DNA of 61,120 bases from Marinisporobacter sp. (GTDB taxonomy: Bacteria > Bacillota > Clostridia > Peptostreptococcales > Thermotaleaceae), in the NCBI GenBank assembly GCA_025210395.1, contig JAOARV010000018.1:1-61120 (forward strand). The letters run 5' to 3'. Positions within the stretch are counted from its first letter, which is position 1. The number at the start of each line of letters is the position of its first letter. The position numbers and the translations under genes were made by a program. The notes beneath the pieces were generated by a model. That model was not told the DNA's origin. It was given only the letters and a program-made list of their open reading frames with translations, and did not search any database. Positions 41,880-52,692 of the stretch are shown one piece after another.

Positions 41880-42736
41880 CTTACCTTTCTCCTCATGATC
41901 TTTAATATTTCATTTTTTGCATCTTCTACTGTAAAGATATCTTCTTTTACTGGCATACCCATAGCATTTAGCTTCTTCATAAGATAAGTAATCTGTGGAA
42001 CTCCTAGTCCAATACTTTTTAAGAATTCTGTGTTTTTAAAAACTTCCTTAGGTCTTCCTGTTAATGCTACATTTCCCTTATGCATAACAATAATTCGATC
42101 TACCAATCTTGCAATATCCTCCATACTATGAGAGACTAAAATAATAGTCATTTTATATCTTTGATGAAGCTCTTTGATCTGATTTAAAATTTCATCACGA
42201 GCTTTTGGATCAAGACCAGCTGTAGGCTCGTCTAATATTAATACCTCTGGCTTCATTGCAATAACACCTGCTATAGCTACTCTTCTTTTTTGCCCACCAC
42301 TAAGCTCAAAGGGAGAGCGATCCTTTATTTCCTCATAAGGCAGTCCTACTAACTCTATAGCTTCTTTCACCCGACTTTCAATATCTTTTTCATCAAGTCC
42401 TAAATTGATAGGTCCAAAGGCTACATCCTTATAAACAGTCTCTTCAAAAAGCTGATGCTCTGGATATTGAAATACTAATCCAACTTTTCTCCTTACTTCT
42501 TTAAGGGATACATCCTTTTTAGTAATATCCAATCCATTAATGATAATTTTTCCTGATGTGGCTTTAAGGAGTCCATTTAAATGCTGTGTGAAGGTGGATT
42601 TGCCAGAACCCGTATGACCAATAAGGCCTATAAATTCTCCCTTTTCAATTGTTAGACTTACATTATTAAGTGCTATTGCTTCAAAGGGACTATTTTGATT
42701 ATATATATGTGTTAAATTTTCAATTACTATTGACAT
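41876..42736 (-). CDS. ecfA2: Energy-coupling factor transporter ATPase EcfA2
   Basis: 286 aa. Walker A 'GHTGSGKST', signature '[16 protein letters not shown]', Walker B '[12 protein letters not shown]', and H-loop '[10 protein letters not shown]'. The C-terminal extension (residues 230-286) is characteristic of ECF ATPases. It overlaps ecfA1 by 10 bp. Confidence 0.95.
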   Translation of the reverse strand: MSIVIENLTHIYNQNSPFEAIALNNVSLTIEKGEFIGLIGHTGSGKSTFTQHLNGLLKATSGKIIINGLDITKKDVSLKEVRRKVGLVFQYPEHQLFEETVYKDVAFGPINLGLDEKDIESRVKEAIELVGLPYEEIKDRSPFELSGGQKRRVAIAGVIAMKPEVLILDEPTAGLDPKARDEILNQIKELHQRYKMTIILVSHSMEDIARLVDRIIVMHKGNVALTGRPKEVFKNTEFLKSIGLGVPQITYLMKKLNAMGMPVKEDIFTVEDAKNEILKIMRRKVR

Positions 42737-43560
42737 AAATACTTCACCATCTCATCTACTGTTAATATATTGGTTGGAATATCCATACCAGCTTTTTTAA
42801 GCTCTTGTGCAAGGTCTGTTACCTGTGGTACATCTAATCCTAATTTCTTTAAGGTATCTACTTGTGGAAATACTTCTTTTGGCATTCCCTGTAGTACTAT
42901 GTTCCCATCTTCCATAACCACAACTCGATCAGCATTCACAGCTTCATCCATAAAGTGGGTAATGTGAACAATCGTAATACCCTCTTCTTTATTAAGCTTT
43001 AGGATTGTATCCATAACCTCTTTTCTTCCCACCGGGTCAAGCATTGCAGTAGGTTCATCTAAAATAATACATTCTGGTTTCATAGCAATAACCCCTGCAA
43101 TAGCAATTCTCTGTTTTTGTCCTCCTGATAATAAGTGAGGACCTTTTTTTCTAAATTCTATCATTCCTACAGATTCTAAAGCTTCTGTTACTCTTTTTCG
43201 TATTTCTTTAGGTTCAACCCCTAAGTTCTCAAGTCCAAAGGCTACATCTTCTTCTACAACAGTTGCTACAATCTGATTATCCGGGTTTTGAAATACCATT
43301 CCTGCAGTTTGTCGTATATTCCAAGTATTTTCATCTTTTAAGGTATCTAATCCCAATACATAAACCTTTCCACCACTAGGAAGAAGCAGGGCATTCATAT
43401 GCTTTGCCATTGTTGATTTTCCTGAACCATTATGACCAATAACTACTAAAAATTCACCTTTTTTTACTTCTAAAGAAACTTCCTTTAGTGCCTTAACTTT
43501 TTCTTCCTCATCTCTTCTATATTCATAAACTAGATCCTGTATTTCTATAATATTTTCCAT
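42727..43560 (-). CDS. ecfA1: Energy-coupling factor transporter ATPase EcfA1
   Basis: 277 aa. Walker A 'GHNGSGKST', signature '[16 protein letters not shown]', Walker B '[12 protein letters not shown]', H-loop '[11 protein letters not shown]'. First of the three ECF genes; a -10-like TATAAT at 43585-43580 (minus) suggests a promoter about 20-30 nt before the gene. It differs from ecfA2 in the variant ATPase motifs and pairs with it as a heterodimer. Confidence 0.95.
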   Translation of the reverse strand: MENIIEIQDLVYEYRRDEEEKVKALKEVSLEVKKGEFLVVIGHNGSGKSTMAKHMNALLLPSGGKVYVLGLDTLKDENTWNIRQTAGMVFQNPDNQIVATVVEEDVAFGLENLGVEPKEIRKRVTEALESVGMIEFRKKGPHLLSGGQKQRIAIAGVIAMKPECIILDEPTAMLDPVGRKEVMDTILKLNKEEGITIVHITHFMDEAVNADRVVVMEDGNIVLQGMPKEVFPQVDTLKKLGLDVPQVTDLAQELKKAGMDIPTNILTVDEMVKYLCQ

Positions 43561-43731
43561 TCAATCACCTTATCCATATATTATACCTTTTTAGATATGC
43601 AAACAAAAAAATTCAAGCAATCCCTTCTATAAACGCTTCTACATAAAAAAACTTCATTTACAGGCATGCACCTATAATATTATACCTTTTATTTATATCT
43701 GTGTGAATATTAATTTCAACATATACATATT

Positions 43732-44253
43732 TTATTGATGAGCAATATTAATTCCTGATACCCTTAAAGCGACCTTTACAGCTTTATAAATAATTACTGT
43801 CATTAATATATTGGCAAATGCAGTAGGTAAAACAATCCCCATAAATAATACTTTAAAAGAAGCAGGAAGCCCTACAATCAAACTTGCAGCTATTAAGAAT
43901 ACACTACCACTAATGATGGTTCCAATAAAGCTTATCAAACCTACATAAATTATCTTATTTATCTTTTCTCCTATTATTTTAACTATAAGAAATACAATTA
44001 TACAAGTTATAAACTTATCAATGATATTCGGCAATTGCCCTCCTGGAAAAGTAGTTGTCATAGATGTAATAATTCCACCTAAAAAAGCTGTAAGGATTAC
44101 ATTCTTAAATTCTTTATTAATAAAAATACAAACAAATATAACAGATAGCATCAAATCGAATTTCATCCCAACAATAACCCCTGGTATGATTTGGCTCAAA
44201 ATAAATCCTATGGCAATCAGTAATGCTGTTAATATATTTTTTCTTAAATTCAT
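43732..44253 (-). CDS. trpP: Tryptophan transporter TrpP (ECF S-component type)
   Basis: 173 aa, about six helices, no ATPase. 'ALLIAIGFILSQIIPGVIVGMKFDLMLSVIFVCI' and 'GGIITSMTTTFPGGQLPNIIDK' match the TrpP family. A T-box leader with a UGG (Trp) specifier-like codon lies directly upstream, supporting uptake of tryptophan when charged tRNA-Trp is scarce. Placed between rplQ and ecfA1, where the EcfA1A2T module could energise it. Start ATG 44253, with GAGGAG 9 nt upstream. Confidence 0.85.
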   Translation of the reverse strand: MNLRKNILTALLIAIGFILSQIIPGVIVGMKFDLMLSVIFVCIFINKEFKNVILTAFLGGIITSMTTTFPGGQLPNIIDKFITCIIVFLIVKIIGEKINKIIYVGLISFIGTIISGSVFLIAASLIVGLPASFKVLFMGIVLPTAFANILMTVIIYKAVKVALRVSGINIAHQ

Positions 44254-44351
44254 TATAAACGTCTCCTCTTTTTTGTATTTTTTTATTTTTATATTTCCAA
44301 TCTACTTCATCTGTTGTTCAAAGCATTCTGACCACCTCCTAAAAATTCAAA

Positions 44352-44638
44352 TAAAAAAAGCCTATCATCCCCTACAAGGGACGAAAAGCTATTCTTTCGC
44401 GGTACCACCCTAATTAGATAGTAAAAACTATCTCACTTACTAGATACGGAGATTTTTTCTCGATATCCTGTTTCTGTAACGGGAAACTCCCGGCTTAAGC
44501 TACTCCATAAAGTTTCACCAAGCTTCTCCTAGGTCCATTCACTAGATATCCTTCTATCGGACTCCCACTATCTCCGACTCGCTGTGAGTTAGACATTCTA
44601 ATTACTACTCCTATTCTAAGAATTTCTAATTTAAACTT
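44352..44638 (-). ncRNA. T-box leader (tRNA-Trp type) upstream of trpP
   Basis: The T-box core GGGTGGTACCGCG is present (minus, 44410-44398), followed by a terminator: AGC...TCGTCCC paired with GGGATGA...GCT and a T run (44390-44352). Stem I upstream has 'GAGAAGCTTGGTGAAACTTTATGGAGTAGC'-type features in pieces, with TGG (44507-44505) in the specifier position, followed by a purine. This gives tryptophan specificity, matching the TrpP gene downstream. Uncharged tRNA-Trp should favour the antiterminator and so switch trpP on. Confidence 0.88.
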
Positions 44639-44644
44639 AAAACT

Positions 44645-44673
44645 ATTTTAATCTACATTTTGAAAAAAGTCAA
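44645..44673 (-). promoter_or_regulatory. Promoter of the T-box-trpP transcript
   Basis: Minus strand -35 TTGACT (44673-44668), a 17-nt spacer and -10 TAAAAT (44650-44645). Transcription would begin near 44638, the start of the T-box RNA. Confidence 0.65.
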
Positions 44674-44682
44674 ACAGTTTTT

Positions 44683-44722
44683 ATAAAAATAAAAGGGACT
44701 AAGCTCTTCACTTAATCCCTTA
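44683..44722 (-). terminator. Terminator of the rpsJ-to-rplQ ribosomal supercluster
   Basis: Minus strand AAGGGATTAAG pairs with CTTAGTCCCTT (11 bp, one G-U), followed by TTATTTTTA. It lies just after rplQ and before the trpP promoter. Confidence 0.85.
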
Positions 44723-44728
44723 TCTTAA

Positions 44729-45070
44729 TTATACTAATTCTATAATAACCATTTCAGCTGCGTCTCCTCTACGAGGCCCTAGCTTTAAGATTCTTGTATA
44801 TCCACCATTTCTCTCTTGGTACTTTGGTGCGATTTCATCAAATACTTTCTTTACTACTGTTTCATCTAATACAAAAGATAATGCTTGACGTCTTGCATGT
44901 AAATCTCCTCTTTTTCCAAGAGTGATCATTTTTTCTGCAAGCTTACGAGTTTCTTTTGCTCTTGTATCAGTAGTTTTGATACGACCTTCTCTTAACAGGC
45001 TTGTAACAAGATTTCTAAGCATTAGTTTTCTATGTCCTGTTGGACGGCCTAATTTACGATGTCCTGCCAT
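44729..45070 (-). CDS. rplQ: 50S ribosomal protein L17
   Basis: 113 aa. '[51 protein letters not shown]' is the conserved L17 N-terminus, and the C-terminus '[23 protein letters not shown]' is intact. Last gene of the supercluster, 24 nt after rpoA, followed by a terminator. Confidence 0.97.
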   Translation of the reverse strand: MAGHRKLGRPTGHRKLMLRNLVTSLLREGRIKTTDTRAKETRKLAEKMITLGKRGDLHARRQALSFVLDETVVKKVFDEIAPKYQERNGGYTRILKLGPRRGDAAEMVIIELV

Positions 45071-45094
45071 GTCTTTTCCCTCCTTTTACCTATA

Positions 45095-46042
45095 CTATTC
45101 TTCACTAGGTCTTAAGCCCAAACCAAGTTCTTCTAGTTTGTGCTGTACTTCTTCAAGGGATTTCTTACCTAGATTTCTTACTTTCATCATATCTTCTTCT
45201 GATTTTTCAGTAAGCTCTTCCACTGTGTTAATTCCAGCTCTTTTTAGACAATTATATGATCTAACAGAAAGTTCAAGTTCTTCAATGGTCATTTCCATTA
45301 CTTTTTCTTTCTTGTCTTCTTCTTTTTCTACCATAATCTCCACGTTATCTACATGGTCTGTTAAATCTATGAATAATCTTAAATGATCATTCATGATTTT
45401 AGCTCCTAAAGAAGCGCCTTCATCTGGTTTTATACTACCATCCGTCCATATTTCAAGAGTAAGCTTGTCATAATCTGTAACTTGCCCAACTCTTGTATTT
45501 TCCACGTGATAACTAACTTTTCTAACAGGAGTATAGATAGAATCAACAGGGAGCACACCTATAGGCATTCCAGGTGTCTTGTTGTTCTCTGCTGGAACAT
45601 ATCCTCTACCCTTAGAAAGGAATATTTCCATTACTAATTTTGCATCTTCTTCTAACGTTGCAATATGAAGATCCGAGTTTAAGATCTCTACATCTGCATC
45701 TGCAATAATATCACCCGCTGTTACGCTACCTGGCCCTTGAGCTTCAATTCTCACAACCTTTGACTCATCAGAATGAATTTTTGCAGATAAATTTTTCAGG
45801 TTTAGGATGATTTCTGTAACATCTTCCTTTACTCCAGGAACTGTAGAAAACTCATGAAGTACACCATCAATTTTAACAGATGTAACAGCAACACCAGGAA
45901 GAGATGATAAAAGTATTCTTCGTAAGCTATTACCTAACGTAATACCATAACCTCTTTCTAGAGGTTCAACAACAAACTTCCCATAAGTATTGTCTTCACT
46001 TAGTTCTACACACTCAATTTTTGGCTTTTCTATTTCAATCAT
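45095..46042 (-). CDS. rpoA: DNA-directed RNA polymerase subunit alpha
   Basis: 315 aa. N-terminal assembly domain '[31 protein letters not shown]' and a C-terminal domain (about 245-315) '[26 protein letters not shown]...[10 protein letters not shown]' that binds UP elements and activators. Full length. Standard position between rpsD and rplQ. Confidence 0.97.
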   Translation of the reverse strand: MIEIEKPKIECVELSEDNTYGKFVVEPLERGYGITLGNSLRRILLSSLPGVAVTSVKIDGVLHEFSTVPGVKEDVTEIILNLKNLSAKIHSDESKVVRIEAQGPGSVTAGDIIADADVEILNSDLHIATLEEDAKLVMEIFLSKGRGYVPAENNKTPGMPIGVLPVDSIYTPVRKVSYHVENTRVGQVTDYDKLTLEIWTDGSIKPDEGASLGAKIMNDHLRLFIDLTDHVDNVEIMVEKEEDKKEKVMEMTIEELELSVRSYNCLKRAGINTVEELTEKSEEDMMKVRNLGKKSLEEVQHKLEELGLGLRPSEE

Positions 46043-46105
46043 AATTTTAACCCTCCTTATTTCTTTTTATCTATACACTATGAGGGTAACTGATTCTAAT
46101 ACTTA

Positions 46106-46726
46106 TTATCTTGAATATAACTCGACAATTAAGTGTTCAGCTATTGGAATGTCAATATCTTCTCTAGTTGGTAGTGATACTACTTTTCCCTCTAAGCTTT
46201 CAGCATTTACATCTACCCATTTTGCTACTGTTGTTGCAGCTTCAGTCATTGCTTTAAACTTAGGAGAACTTGCACTCTTTTCTTTTACTTTGATTACATC
46301 ACTAACCGAAACTAAGAAAGAAGGGATATCTACTTTCTTACCATTTACTGTAAAGTGTCCATGTCTTACTAATTGTCTTGCTTCTTTTCTAGAAGCACCA
46401 AATCCCATTCTGAATACAACATTATCTAATCTTGTTTCAAGGATTGTTAGTAAGTTTTCACCAGTGATTCCTTGCATTTTTTCAGCTTTTTCAAAATATG
46501 CTCTAAATTGAGATTCTAATAATCCATAAGCTCTCTTAGCTTTTTGCTTTTCTCTCAATTGTAAACCATAGTTAGATATTTTCTTTCTTCCTTGTCCATG
46601 TTGCCCTGGAGCATACGCTCTTCTATTTACTGCACATTTATCTGAATAACATCTTTCGCCTTTTAAATATAGCTTTTGTCCTTCTCTACGACAAAGCCTA
46701 CAAGATGGTCCTGTATATCTTGCCAT
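46106..46726 (-). CDS. rpsD: 30S ribosomal protein S4
   Basis: 206 aa. The N-terminus '[33 protein letters not shown]' carries four Cys (C-x2-C...C-x4-C) for a zinc ion, the C+ form of S4. The S4 RNA-binding domain '[33 protein letters not shown]' follows. S4 nucleates 16S assembly. It lies in the rpsM-rpsK-rpsD-rpoA order. Confidence 0.97.
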   Translation of the reverse strand: MARYTGPSCRLCRREGQKLYLKGERCYSDKCAVNRRAYAPGQHGQGRKKISNYGLQLREKQKAKRAYGLLESQFRAYFEKAEKMQGITGENLLTILETRLDNVVFRMGFGASRKEARQLVRHGHFTVNGKKVDIPSFLVSVSDVIKVKEKSASSPKFKAMTEAATTVAKWVDVNAESLEGKVVSLPTREDIDIPIAEHLIVELYSR

Positions 46727-46750
46727 TATTCTTACACCTCCTAATCCTTC

Positions 46751-47149
46751 TTAAACTCTTCTACGTTTTGGTGGTCTACAGCCATTATGTGGTACTGGCG
46801 TAACGTCTTTAATTAAGTTTATTTCAAGTCCTGCTGTTTGAAGAGCTCTAATTGCAGCTTCTCTTCCAGCGCCTGGTCCTTTTACATATACTTCAACTGT
46901 TTTTAAGCCATGTTCCATAGCTGCTTTAGCTGCTTCTTCTGCCGCCATTTGTGCTGCAAAAGGAGTAGATTTTCTTGAACCTTTAAAACCTAATCCACCT
47001 GCACTAGCCCATGATAGTGCGTTTCCTTGTAAATCAGTAAGCGTAACAATAGTATTATTGAAAGTTGACTGAATATGAGCTTGACCACGTTCTATATTTT
47101 TACGCTCGCGTCTTTTTCTACGAGTTTTCGCTGCTTTTTTAGCTACCAT
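46751..47149 (-). CDS. rpsK: 30S ribosomal protein S11
   Basis: 132 aa. '[46 protein letters not shown]' and the C-terminal '[18 protein letters not shown]' are diagnostic. It binds the 16S platform beside the Shine-Dalgarno path. It follows rpsM by 18 nt. Confidence 0.98.
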   Translation of the reverse strand: MVAKKAAKTRRKRRERKNIERGQAHIQSTFNNTIVTLTDLQGNALSWASAGGLGFKGSRKSTPFAAQMAAEEAAKAAMEHGLKTVEVYVKGPGAGREAAIRALQTAGLEINLIKDVTPVPHNGCRPPKRRRV

Positions 47150-47167
47150 GTCATTTCCCTCCTTTAC

Positions 47168-47536
47168 CTATTTCTTTTTACGTCCAACTGTCTTCTTAGG
47201 TCCTTTTCTAGTTCTTGCATTTGTCTTAGTCTTTTGTCCTCTTACTGGAAGACCTCTTCTATGACGTATTCCTCTATAACAACCAATTTCTTTTAATCTT
47301 TTAATATTTAAAGAAATCTCTCTACGAAGATCCCCTTCAACTCTATGTTCATTGTCTATAATTTGTCTTAACTTACCTACTTCATCTTCAGTAAGATCTC
47401 TTACTCTTGTATCAGGATTGATTCCTGCTTCTGCTAATATATTATTAGATGTTTTTCTACCTATACCGTAGATGTATGTTAAACCAATTTCTACTCTTTT
47501 TTCTCTTGGTAAGTCGACACCAGCGATTCTTGCCAT
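47168..47536 (-). CDS. rpsM: 30S ribosomal protein S13
   Basis: 122 aa. '[25 protein letters not shown]' at the start, '[31 protein letters not shown]' at the end. It contacts the A- and P-site tRNAs and bridges to L5 in the 50S. The 180-nt gap before it (47537-47716) is longer than elsewhere in the cluster and holds an AATCTA-GAAT-TAGATT hairpin, possibly an internal regulatory site. Confidence 0.98.
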   Translation of the reverse strand: MARIAGVDLPREKRVEIGLTYIYGIGRKTSNNILAEAGINPDTRVRDLTEDEVGKLRQIIDNEHRVEGDLRREISLNIKRLKEIGCYRGIRHRRGLPVRGQKTKTNARTRKGPKKTVGRKKK

Positions 47537-47716
47537 TTTTATTTACACCTCCTAAATCTGTACTCCTATAAACACTTTCACTTAAATAAACTATATATAT
47601 AATATTAGTTATAAGATTTTTAATCTAATTCTAGATTAAATGCAGCCGCGCACTTATAAGCTAACATTTATACCATGAGATTACGTGAAATCATTTTTTT
47701 AATACTAGCTAAAAAA

Positions 47717-47830
47717 TTAACCTTGCTTTTGTTTATGCTTAGGATTTTGGCAAATAACCATTACTTTGCCTTTTCTTTTAATAATCTTACATTTTTCACA
47801 TATAGGTTTAACGGATGCTCTAACTTTCAC
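47717..47830 (-). CDS. rpmJ: 50S ribosomal protein L36
   Basis: 37 aa from a GTG start at 47830. It is a short frame between infA and rpsM. '[23 protein letters not shown]' then '[12 protein letters not shown]' give the C-x2-C...C-x4-H zinc-ribbon of the C+ form of L36. Confidence 0.96.
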   Translation of the reverse strand: MKVRASVKPICEKCKIIKRKGKVMVICQNPKHKQKQG

Positions 47831-47846
47831 TGTTATCCCTCCTTAA

Positions 47847-48071
47847 TCACTTGCCTTTGCCTCGCCAAGTAATTCTCCCTCTTGTTAAATCATAAGGGGA
47901 CAATTCAACTGTAACTGTATCACCAGGTAAAATTCTGATGAAATTCATACGAAGCTTACCAGAAATATGTGCTAGTATCTCATGTCCGTTTTCCAACTTA
48001 ACTTTAAACATGGCATTAGGCAAAGCTTCTACAACTGTGCCTTGAACCTCTATAACATCATTCTTTGCCAT
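47847..48071 (-). CDS. infA: Translation initiation factor IF-1
   Basis: 74 aa. '[61 protein letters not shown]' is a complete OB-fold IF-1. It blocks the A site during initiation. 16 nt before rpmJ. Confidence 0.97.
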   Translation of the reverse strand: MAKNDVIEVQGTVVEALPNAMFKVKLENGHEILAHISGKLRMNFIRILPGDTVTVELSPYDLTRGRITWRGKGK

Positions 48072-48098
48072 TAGGAAATTAACCCTCCTATTCCTAGG

Positions 48099-48386
48099 TT
48101 AAATAAGACCCAGTTTTTCCAGTTCACGCCTCAAAAGTAAATTATTGATTTTGTCATTATTTTCTATTCTACTTTTTACTTCATCACTAATTATATTATA
48201 TTTTTGTAAGTGCTTCATCTTTTTTTTCTTTGCATTATCAATTTTTCTTAAGTCTCCATCAGCTATAAGTACATATTCTTCATCCACCATACGGACTACA
48301 ATAAATATTCTATCCTTATCTCTTCCAGCTTTAGACTTAACAATTTGACCAAGTACAATTTCATGAGTTGTATTCACTTTTTTCAC
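48099..48386 (-). CDS. KOW-domain RNA-binding protein (ribosomal L14e-like)
   Basis: 95 aa. 'VLGQIVKSKAGRDKDRIFIVVRMVDEEYVLIADGDLRKIDNAKKKKMKHLQ' fits a KOW/L14e-type SH3-like fold; the C-terminal ~30 residues are helical and charged. Such genes are regularly found between map and infA in Clostridia. Its ribosomal or assembly role is not established. Confidence 0.85.
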   Translation of the reverse strand: MKKVNTTHEIVLGQIVKSKAGRDKDRIFIVVRMVDEEYVLIADGDLRKIDNAKKKKMKHLQKYNIISDEVKSRIENNDKINNLLLRRELEKLGLI

Positions 48387-48395
48387 CTCTTGAGT

Positions 48396-49142
48396 CTAAA
48401 GACTTGTTAAAATGATGGGATCCTCTTTTGTGATGACAATTGTATGTTCATAGTGAGCAGAAGGCTTTTGATCTAAAGTAACAACAGTCCAATCGTCTTT
48501 AAGAACTTTCACTTTAAAAGTTCCCATATTTACCATTGGTTCTATTGCTAAAGCCATTCCTGCTTTAAGTCTTGGACCTTTTCCTGGTGGTCCAAAGTTA
48601 GGAATTTGTGGATCTTCATGCATTTCTTGCCCTATTCCATGACCTACAAAATCACGAACAACTGAAAAACCATTGTTTTCTACATAATTTTGTATTGCAT
48701 GAGAAATATCAGATAATCTATACCCTTCTCTAGCAAACTTAAGTCCTTCATAAAAACTTTGTTTGGTCACATCTATAAGTTTTTGAACTTGATCAGTTAC
48801 ATTCCCTACAGGGTGAGTTTTTGCAGCGTCACCATTATATCCTTTGTAAAGAGCTCCTATATCCACACTTATAATATCGCCATCTTTTAATACTTTTAAT
48901 CCAGGTATCCCGTGAACGACTTCCTCATTGATTGAAGCACAAATACTTGCAGGAAATTCATATAATCCTTTAAAAGCTGGTATGCTACCATGTTTTCTTA
49001 TTTCTTTTTCTGCAACTTCGTCTAATTCCTTCGTAGTAATACCAGGTTTTATAGCATCACGTACTGCTTCGTGTGCATAAGCTACAATCTTTCCTGCTTC
49101 TCTCATATACTCAATTTCTGTGTTTGATTTTAGAATAATCAT
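48396..49142 (-). CDS. map: Type I methionine aminopeptidase
   Basis: 248 aa. Metal ligands D in '[20 protein letters not shown]', H in '[15 protein letters not shown]', E in 'AIEPMVNMG' and E near the end 'YEHTIVI' form the dinuclear metal centre. It removes N-terminal Met from nascent proteins. It directly follows adk (1-nt gap) and precedes the KOW gene. Confidence 0.97.
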   Translation of the reverse strand: MIILKSNTEIEYMREAGKIVAYAHEAVRDAIKPGITTKELDEVAEKEIRKHGSIPAFKGLYEFPASICASINEEVVHGIPGLKVLKDGDIISVDIGALYKGYNGDAAKTHPVGNVTDQVQKLIDVTKQSFYEGLKFAREGYRLSDISHAIQNYVENNGFSVVRDFVGHGIGQEMHEDPQIPNFGPPGKGPRLKAGMALAIEPMVNMGTFKVKVLKDDWTVVTLDQKPSAHYEHTIVITKEDPIILTSL

Positions 49143-49143
49143 T

Positions 49144-49791
49144 TTACTGCTCTCCTAAAGCAGAAATAATATCCTCAAACACTTTATTAATCTCTTGTTG
49201 ACCATTGATTGTTGCTAAAACGCCTTTATCTTCATAATAATCAATTAGTGGTTTTGTTTCATTAAGATATACTTCAATTCTTCTTGAAACTGTTTCTTCC
49301 GTATCATCTGCTCTTTGATGTAGCTCTTTTCCACATTTATCGCATACCCCATCTTGTTTCGGAGGGTTAAACTTCACATGGAATGTTGCCCCACAAGTTT
49401 TACAAACTCTTCTTCCAACAGCTCTTTCTACTAGTATATTTTTATCTACATCCACATTGATTACTTTATCTAATGATACATTCATCTTTGTAAGGACTTT
49501 ATCCAATTCTTCAGCTTGTTTTTCTGTTCTAGGAAATCCATCAAGCAAGAAACCTGTTTTACAATCTTCTTGTTGTAGTCTATCTTCTACAATAGCTACA
49601 ACTAGTTCATCTGGAACTAGAAGACCTTGATCCATATATTCCTTTGCTTTTTTTCCTAATTCAGTTCCCTCTTTTATATTTTTTCTGAATATATCTCCAG
49701 TTGATATATGAGGTATATGAAACTTTTCAACAATGCCTGAAGCTTGTGTTCCTTTTCCTGCCCCTGGAGGCCCTAATAAGATTAATCTCAT
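49144..49791 (-). CDS. adk: Adenylate kinase
   Basis: 215 aa from the ATG at 49791 ('[17 protein letters not shown]'); a longer frame from 49842 adds 17 residues not seen in the family. The P-loop is GPPGAGKGT. The zinc LID '[25 protein letters not shown]' has four Cys, the metal-binding form typical of Gram-positives. It interconverts ATP+AMP and 2 ADP. It lies between secY and map. Confidence 0.96.
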   Translation of the reverse strand: MRLILLGPPGAGKGTQASGIVEKFHIPHISTGDIFRKNIKEGTELGKKAKEYMDQGLLVPDELVVAIVEDRLQQEDCKTGFLLDGFPRTEKQAEELDKVLTKMNVSLDKVINVDVDKNILVERAVGRRVCKTCGATFHVKFNPPKQDGVCDKCGKELHQRADDTEETVSRRIEVYLNETKPLIDYYEDKGVLATINGQQEINKVFEDIISALGEQ

Positions 49792-49852
49792 TAATATCAT
49801 CTCCCGGATTTTTATGAAGGTACCCATGGGGAAAATCCCCATGATGTCCTAT

Positions 49853-51130
49853 CTATTTTAAGAAACCTTGGTAGTGTCTCATCATCATCTGTGCTTCTAC
49901 TTGCTTCATAGTTTCTAATGCAACCCCAACTGCAATTAATAATGAGGTTCCACCAAATCTAAATTGAAGACTTGTAAATTGCAGTATGATTGTAGGCATT
50001 ACTGCAATAATTGCAAGGAATATAGCACCTGCTAAAGAAAGTCTATTCGATACTTTGCCTAAATACTCAGAGGTTGGCTTTCCTGGACGAATTCCTGGAA
50101 TAAACCCACCATTCTTTTTCATATTATCAGCAACTTCTACTGGATTAAATGTAACTGCTGTGTAGAAGTAAGTAAAGAATATAACTAGAAGCATATATAA
50201 AATAGAGTAAATCCATATTCCAGGATTTCCTGTTGGTGATAAATATTTTTGTACTATATTTGAAAATGTATCACCTTGGAAGAAATATGTTAATGTTAAT
50301 GGGAATTGAAGTAATGAAATGGCAAAGATTACAGGAATTACTCCTGCTTGATTTACCTTTAATGGAATATGTGTACTATGTCCCCCATACATTTTTCTTC
50401 CTACAACTCTTTTTGCATACTGCACAGGAATCTTTCTTGTACCTTGTTGTATTGCTACAACACCTGCTATTACAAGTACTGCTATTGCCGCAAATACAAC
50501 TAAAGAAATGATGGAAACTTCTCCTACTTTCAATTTTTCAATTGTTTGTGCTACACCTAGAGGAAGTCTAGAAATGATACCCGAGAAAATAATTAGAGAA
50601 ATACCATTTCCTATTCCATTTTCAGTAATTTGTTCACCTAGCCACATTAAGAAGGCTGTTCCAGCTGTTAATGTAAGTACTACAAGACTCACTGACCAAA
50701 AGTCTTTTGCAATAAGTGCTTGATTGAATAAACCAACACTTACACCAGTAGCTTGGATCAAAGCTAATACAACAGTTCCATATCTTGTATACTGTGCAAT
50801 TTTTTTTCTTCCTTCTTCTCCTTCTCGAGCTAAAGCTTCTAGACTAGGGATTGCAATAGTTAAAAGTTGCATAATAATTGATGAAGTAATGTATGGTGTA
50901 ATACTTAGAGCAAATATTGTAAATTTACCAAAGGCTCCACCTGAGAATAGGTTAAATAAACCAAATATCCCATTTTCTCCTTGTTGAAATAATTGAGCTA
51001 AAACTTTAGCATTTATTCCTGGAACAGGGATCGTTGAACCTAATCTAAATACTACCATCATCATCAATGTATATAGCATTCTCTTTCTTAAATCGGGAAT
51101 TTTCCAAGCATTTCTTAGGGTAGATAGCAC
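49853..51130 (-). CDS. secY: Preprotein translocase subunit SecY
   Basis: 425 aa, ten membrane helices. 'RMLYTLMMMVVFRLGSTIPVPGI' helix 1, 'MQLLTIAIPSLEALAREGEEGRKKI' and 'VNQAGVIPVIFAISLLQFP' are typical. It is the core channel for Sec export. It is expressed with rplO (1-nt gap) and adk, as usual in the spc operon. Confidence 0.97.
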   Translation of the reverse strand: MLSTLRNAWKIPDLRKRMLYTLMMMVVFRLGSTIPVPGINAKVLAQLFQQGENGIFGLFNLFSGGAFGKFTIFALSITPYITSSIIMQLLTIAIPSLEALAREGEEGRKKIAQYTRYGTVVLALIQATGVSVGLFNQALIAKDFWSVSLVVLTLTAGTAFLMWLGEQITENGIGNGISLIIFSGIISRLPLGVAQTIEKLKVGEVSIISLVVFAAIAVLVIAGVVAIQQGTRKIPVQYAKRVVGRKMYGGHSTHIPLKVNQAGVIPVIFAISLLQFPLTLTYFFQGDTFSNIVQKYLSPTGNPGIWIYSILYMLLVIFFTYFYTAVTFNPVEVADNMKKNGGFIPGIRPGKPTSEYLGKVSNRLSLAGAIFLAIIAVMPTIILQFTSLQFRFGGTSLLIAVGVALETMKQVEAQMMMRHYQGFLK

Positions 51131-51131
51131 G

Positions 51132-51572
51132 TTAGATCACCTCTGCCTTTCCTCCAGCAGCTTCAATTTTCTCTACAGCTGACTGGCTGAATTTGTGTGC
51201 CTGTACAGTTACTTTCTTTTGTAGTTCTCCGTTACCTAATACTTTTACTCCGTCAACCACCTTTTTGATGATTCCTTTTTCTAAAAGTAACGCAGGAGTT
51301 ACAACAGTGCCTTCATCAAATTTATTTAATGTATCTATATTAATGATTGTCCATTGCTTTTTAAATACATTTGTAAAACCTCTCTTAGGTAGTCTTCTGT
51401 ATAGAGGCATTTGACCACCTTCAAATCCAGGTTTTACACTACCACCGCTACGAGATTTTTGTCCGTCTTGTCCACGGCCAGCAGTTTTACCTTGTCCTGT
51501 AGCAGTTCCTCTTCCAAGTCTTTTTCTATTCTTTGTTGAGCCTTCTGCCGGTCTTAACTCATGTAGCTTCAT
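51132..51572 (-). CDS. rplO: 50S ribosomal protein L15
   Basis: 146 aa. '[44 protein letters not shown]' at the N-terminus and '[24 protein letters not shown]' at the end. Gly/Arg-rich N-terminal extension threads through 23S rRNA. Normal length. Confidence 0.97.
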   Translation of the reverse strand: MKLHELRPAEGSTKNRKRLGRGTATGQGKTAGRGQDGQKSRSGGSVKPGFEGGQMPLYRRLPKRGFTNVFKKQWTIINIDTLNKFDEGTVVTPALLLEKGIIKKVVDGVKVLGNGELQKKVTVQAHKFSQSAVEKIEAAGGKAEVI

Positions 51573-51589
51573 GGTTACACCTCCTTAAC

Positions 51590-51772
51590 CTATATTTCTT
51601 CTACTTCTACTAAATGTCTTACTTTTTGAACCATACCTCTCATTTGAGGATTGTCTTGTTTTTCTACCGTTTGTCTAATTTTCTTTAGTCCTAGCGCTTC
51701 GATTGTTTTTCTATGTTGAGGCTTGGACCCTATCGTACTTTTTACCAATGTTATTTTTAACATATTAGCCAA
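51590..51772 (-). CDS. rpmD: 50S ribosomal protein L30
   Basis: 60 aa. '[55 protein letters not shown]' is a complete L30. Normal bacterial size. Confidence 0.96.
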   Translation of the reverse strand: MANMLKITLVKSTIGSKPQHRKTIEALGLKKIRQTVEKQDNPQMRGMVQKVRHLVEVEEI

Positions 51773-51785
51773 GGTCTTTCCCCTC

Positions 51786-52292
51786 CTAACCTAATAGTTC
51801 CTCTACAGTTTTACCTCTAAGTTTTGCAACTTGTTCAACTGTTTTTAAGTTTTTAAGTCCTTCAATTGTAGCATTCACCATGTTTCTTGAGTTATTTGTT
51901 CCTAATGATTTTGCTCTTACATCTGTAATTCCTGCAAGTTCTAAAACAGAACGAACAGGTCCACCTGCGATAACTCCTGTACCTTCTCCAGCTGGCATAA
52001 TTAATACTCTTCCAGCTCCGAAATGTCCCTCTATTCTATGAGGGATTGTTGTACCTACTCTTGGAACGTAAATCAAGTTCTTTTTAGCAGCTTCAATTCC
52101 TTTTTTGATGGCATTAGGAATTTCTTGTGCTTTACCAGAACCGATTCCAACATATCCGTTTTCATCTCCGACAACAACAGTTGCACTAAATCTGAAGGTT
52201 CTACCACCTTTTACAACTTTTGTTACACGGCTTATATTAATAACTGTCTCTTTTAAGTCCAGTTTGCTCGCATCAATAAGTTGACGTTTCAT
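51786..52292 (-). CDS. rpsE: 30S ribosomal protein S5
   Basis: 168 aa. '[59 protein letters not shown]' is the double-stranded-RNA-binding-like domain, then the ribosomal S5 C-terminal domain. Helps mRNA entry and decoding accuracy. Confidence 0.97.
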   Translation of the reverse strand: MKRQLIDASKLDLKETVINISRVTKVVKGGRTFRFSATVVVGDENGYVGIGSGKAQEIPNAIKKGIEAAKKNLIYVPRVGTTIPHRIEGHFGAGRVLIMPAGEGTGVIAGGPVRSVLELAGITDVRAKSLGTNNSRNMVNATIEGLKNLKTVEQVAKLRGKTVEELLG

Positions 52293-52309
52293 TCATTTCC
52301 CTCCTTCTA

Positions 52310-52672
52310 CTAGAATTTTAGACCAGCTTCTCTTGCACCTTCTGCTAGTTCTTTTACTCTACCATGATAAATATATCCGCTTCTATCAAATACAACACTT
52401 TCAATGCCTTTTTCTAATGCTCTCTTTGCAACAAGTTCTCCTACTAATTTAGCAGCTTCCTTGTTACCTCCATTACTTGCATTTACTTCTTTATCTAAAG
52501 TTGAAGCAGCAACTAAAGTTTTTCCTGCTACATCATCGATAATTTGTGCATACATATTGCTTAAACTTCTATATATGCTTAGTCTTGGGCGTTCAGGAGT
52601 TCCAGACACTTTTTTACGTATTCTTAAGTGTCTTTTTTGTCTTTTTAGATTTTTACTCTCCTTATTGATCAC
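52310..52672 (-). CDS. rplR: 50S ribosomal protein L18
   Basis: 120 aa from a GTG with AAAGGAG 9 nt upstream. '[26 protein letters not shown]' and '[26 protein letters not shown]' are typical. Binds 5S rRNA with L5. Confidence 0.97.
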   Translation of the reverse strand: MINKESKNLKRQKRHLRIRKKVSGTPERPRLSIYRSLSNMYAQIIDDVAGKTLVAASTLDKEVNASNGGNKEAAKLVGELVAKRALEKGIESVVFDRSGYIYHGRVKELAEGAREAGLKF

Positions 52673-52692
52673 TTCTTTTCACTCCTTTCCTA

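Noticed and set aside
47537..47716. Internal promoter or terminator before rpsM
   Set aside because: The AATCTA/TAGATT hairpin has no T tract, and no -10/-35 pair with acceptable spacing was found; only an unusually long gap can be stated.
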